Source of the DNA: Bacteroidota bacterium
GTDB lineage: Bacteria > Bacteroidota > Bacteroidia > Chitinophagales > Chitinophagaceae
Direction: 5' to 3'
Length of the DNA: 6,011 nt
Assembly: GCA_023386395.1 (NCBI GenBank)
Contig: JAEWJV010000378.1
Location: forward strand, 1 to 6,011
Each line of letters begins with the position of its first letter. Position 1 is the stretch's first letter. A program made the translations under genes and the position numbers. Below are positions 5,694 to 6,011 of this stretch, piece by piece. Under the pieces are notes generated by a model. The model saw nothing but the letters and a program-made list of their open reading frames with translations. It was not told the DNA's origin and ran no database searches.

Positions 5694-6011
5694 ATTATCT
5701 GTTCGCGCTGCGGTCCGTTTGACACATGGCTTACAGGCGAACCAATATATTGATTGATAAAAGAAATATAACGCTGCATCGCTTCCGGTAAATTATCACC
5801 TGTTTTCAGCGAAGTAGAATCGCAGCTCCATCCTTTAAAGGCTTTATATTCAGGCTTCACATCTGCATGCGTTAACTGGAACGGCACTTCTATACTTTTA
5901 TTACCGTTTATTAAATATTCCGTGCAAACGTTAAGCTGTTTAAATGAATCCAATACATCTGCTTTCGTCATTACCACATTCGTTACGCCGTTAAGCATGC
6001 AGGTATATTTC
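5678..6011 (-). CDS. purA: Adenylosuccinate synthetase, C-terminal part (5' end outside window)
   Basis: PurA joins IMP and aspartate using GTP to form adenylosuccinate, the first step from IMP to AMP. The last 110 residues are visible; the frame is open to the right edge, so the N-terminal P-loop and active-site His are off the window. The visible part starts KYTCMLNGVTNVVMTKADVLDSF. The T-K-A-D motif corresponds to the KxD guanine-contacting motif of PurA (E. coli Lys331-x-Asp333), and LNGV plus DVLD are typical. VCTEYLINGN, the FKGWSCDST segment and the closing SNGPQREQII (compare the usual VGPxRxQxI) complete the family pattern. The Met at 5998 is internal, not the start. The gene ends normally, 58 bp before the acidic-protein gene on the same strand, and probably leads or belongs to a purA - acidic protein - pabB transcript. 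Confidence 0.95.
   Translation of the reverse strand, partial: KYTCMLNGVTNVVMTKADVLDSFKQLNVCTEYLINGNKSIEVPFQLTHADVKPEYKAFKGWSCDSTSLKTGDNLPEAMQRYISFINQYIGSPVSHVSNGPQREQIIKIND

Overview
The window is a compact, AT-rich stretch of chromosomal housekeeping genes. It most likely comes from a Bacteroidota member, probably near Chitinophagaceae. Three things point there: two Bacteroidota-type -7 boxes (TAnnTTTG) lie shortly upstream of rplS and tatA; none of the visible start codons has a recognisable Shine-Dalgarno sequence, only A/T-rich leaders; and the proteins (RNase Y, TatA with FGGRKIPE, MltD-like transglycosylase, GatA) read like Bacteroidota family members. The family placement is inference from recall of these families; no search was run.

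Left part, plus strand: the 3' end of rny (RNase Y, HD domain and C-terminal domain), a hairpin, then a well-formed promoter and the monocistronic ribosomal protein gene rplS (bL19), closed by a strong intrinsic terminator. Next is a likely operon tatA - gatA - lytic transglycosylase. Its spacings are 33 bp and 4 bp, and it is led by a second -7 box. gatA appears to start with TTG. The transglycosylase ends exactly where the convergent pabB ends.

Right part, minus strand (read right to left): the 3' end of purA, a small, extremely acidic low-complexity protein of unknown function, and pabB (aminodeoxychorismate synthase component I). pabB begins 2 bp after the acidic gene stops, and no promoter motif was seen in the 58 bp between purA and the acidic gene, so the three are probably co-transcribed.

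The genes cover RNA decay, translation (bL19, tRNA-Gln/Asn amidation), Tat export, peptidoglycan turnover, folate and purine synthesis. They look like neighbours in a housekeeping region and not one pathway. No mobile element, CRISPR array, tRNA/rRNA or defence system is visible. The one element of unknown biology is the acidic protein with a C-terminal phenylalanine at 5176-5619. I do not see evidence for an undescribed multi-gene system.
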